Of a DNA stretch of 64,000 nt, positions 63,838 to 64,000 are shown one piece after another. The notes beneath the pieces were generated by a model. That model searched no databases, had not been told where the DNA came from, and saw only the letters and a program-made list of their open reading frames with translations. Position numbers and translations under genes: made by a program. Origin of the DNA: Trichinella spiralis (lineage: Eukaryota; Nematoda; Enoplea; Trichinellida; Trichinellidae); NCBI GenBank assembly GCA_000181795.3, contig CM012955.1:1683010-1747009 (forward strand), written 5' to 3'. Position 1 is the first letter of the stretch; the number at the start of each line of letters is the position of its first letter.

Positions 63838-64000
63838 CTGTGGAAAATGCAAATTTAAACATTATTTATTCAATGATAATGATTGATGCAATGGAACATC
63901 CATCAATCTTCATGCTCATCTGTATTACATTGAAATTGGACTGCTGTAAAATAAAAATAATGAAGAACTTTATTGTTATTTTTTTAAAATTTAACTTAAA

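Overview
The window is AT-rich eukaryotic DNA with about 17 protein genes. Many are cut by short introns (often 50-80 bases, GT...TTTTAG or TTTCAG), and several are intronless. The best guess is a free-living or parasitic nematode, perhaps of the basal Enoplea/Clade I group. The grounds are compact genes, short pyrimidine-plus-AG acceptors just upstream of some start codons (as at trans-splice sites), and a serpentine receptor with an ERL motif in place of DRY. Protein similarity to animals in general is high, so the phylum is an inference. No rRNA, tRNA, CRISPR array, retroelement or organelle DNA was recognised.

Layout, left to right. 2.6-6.2 kb (-): glutamate-cysteine ligase catalytic subunit, 6 exons, 636 aa. 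7.1-9.7 kb (+): membralin, 10 exons, 548 aa. 13.4-16.4 kb (+): an SLC7/LAT-type amino-acid transporter light chain, 11 exons, 504 aa. 17.4-21.3 kb (-): a two-exon orphan GPCR whose single 2.9 kb intron holds a decayed piggyBac transposon with intact ends. 24.0-27.2 kb (-): NDUFS1, the 75 kDa subunit of complex I, 12 exons, 726 aa. 28.0-29.6 kb (+): an unrecognised 526 aa charged protein, followed by a 75 aa membrane protein. 31.7-34.4 kb (-): the selenocysteine elongation factor eEFSec with MTRES1 close behind it in operon-like order. 35.3-38.2 kb (-): golgin-84, 14 exons. 39.6-40.8 kb: the RNA polymerase III subunit CRCP/RPC9 (+) convergent with SAYSD1 (-). 44.6-49.3 kb (+): an RFX/DAF-19 transcription factor, 16 exons, 969 aa, with RFX-type X-box motifs upstream and inside its introns. 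50.2-51.5 kb (-): NUP35. 52.7-54.3 kb (+): intronless CLPTM1L. 55.7-57.7 kb (+): an RNF212/ZHP-3-like meiotic RING protein. 58.2-60.8 kb (-): a divergent KCNQ potassium channel. 63.3 kb to the right edge (-): the 3' part of a cysteine-rich protein.

Exon models were built by hand from reading frame, splice consensus and remembered family sequences. Every multi-exon model judged complete closes in frame across all its exons, and several totals fall within about ten residues of the human protein (GCLC 636, NDUFS1 726, NUP35 318). The genes are mostly unrelated housekeeping and neuronal functions, so no pathway cluster is apparent. The most interesting points are possible RFX self-regulation through X-boxes, a KCNQ channel with thinned S4 charges and a GFG filter, the eEFSec-MTRES1 pair, and the unrecognised proteins near 28-30 kb.
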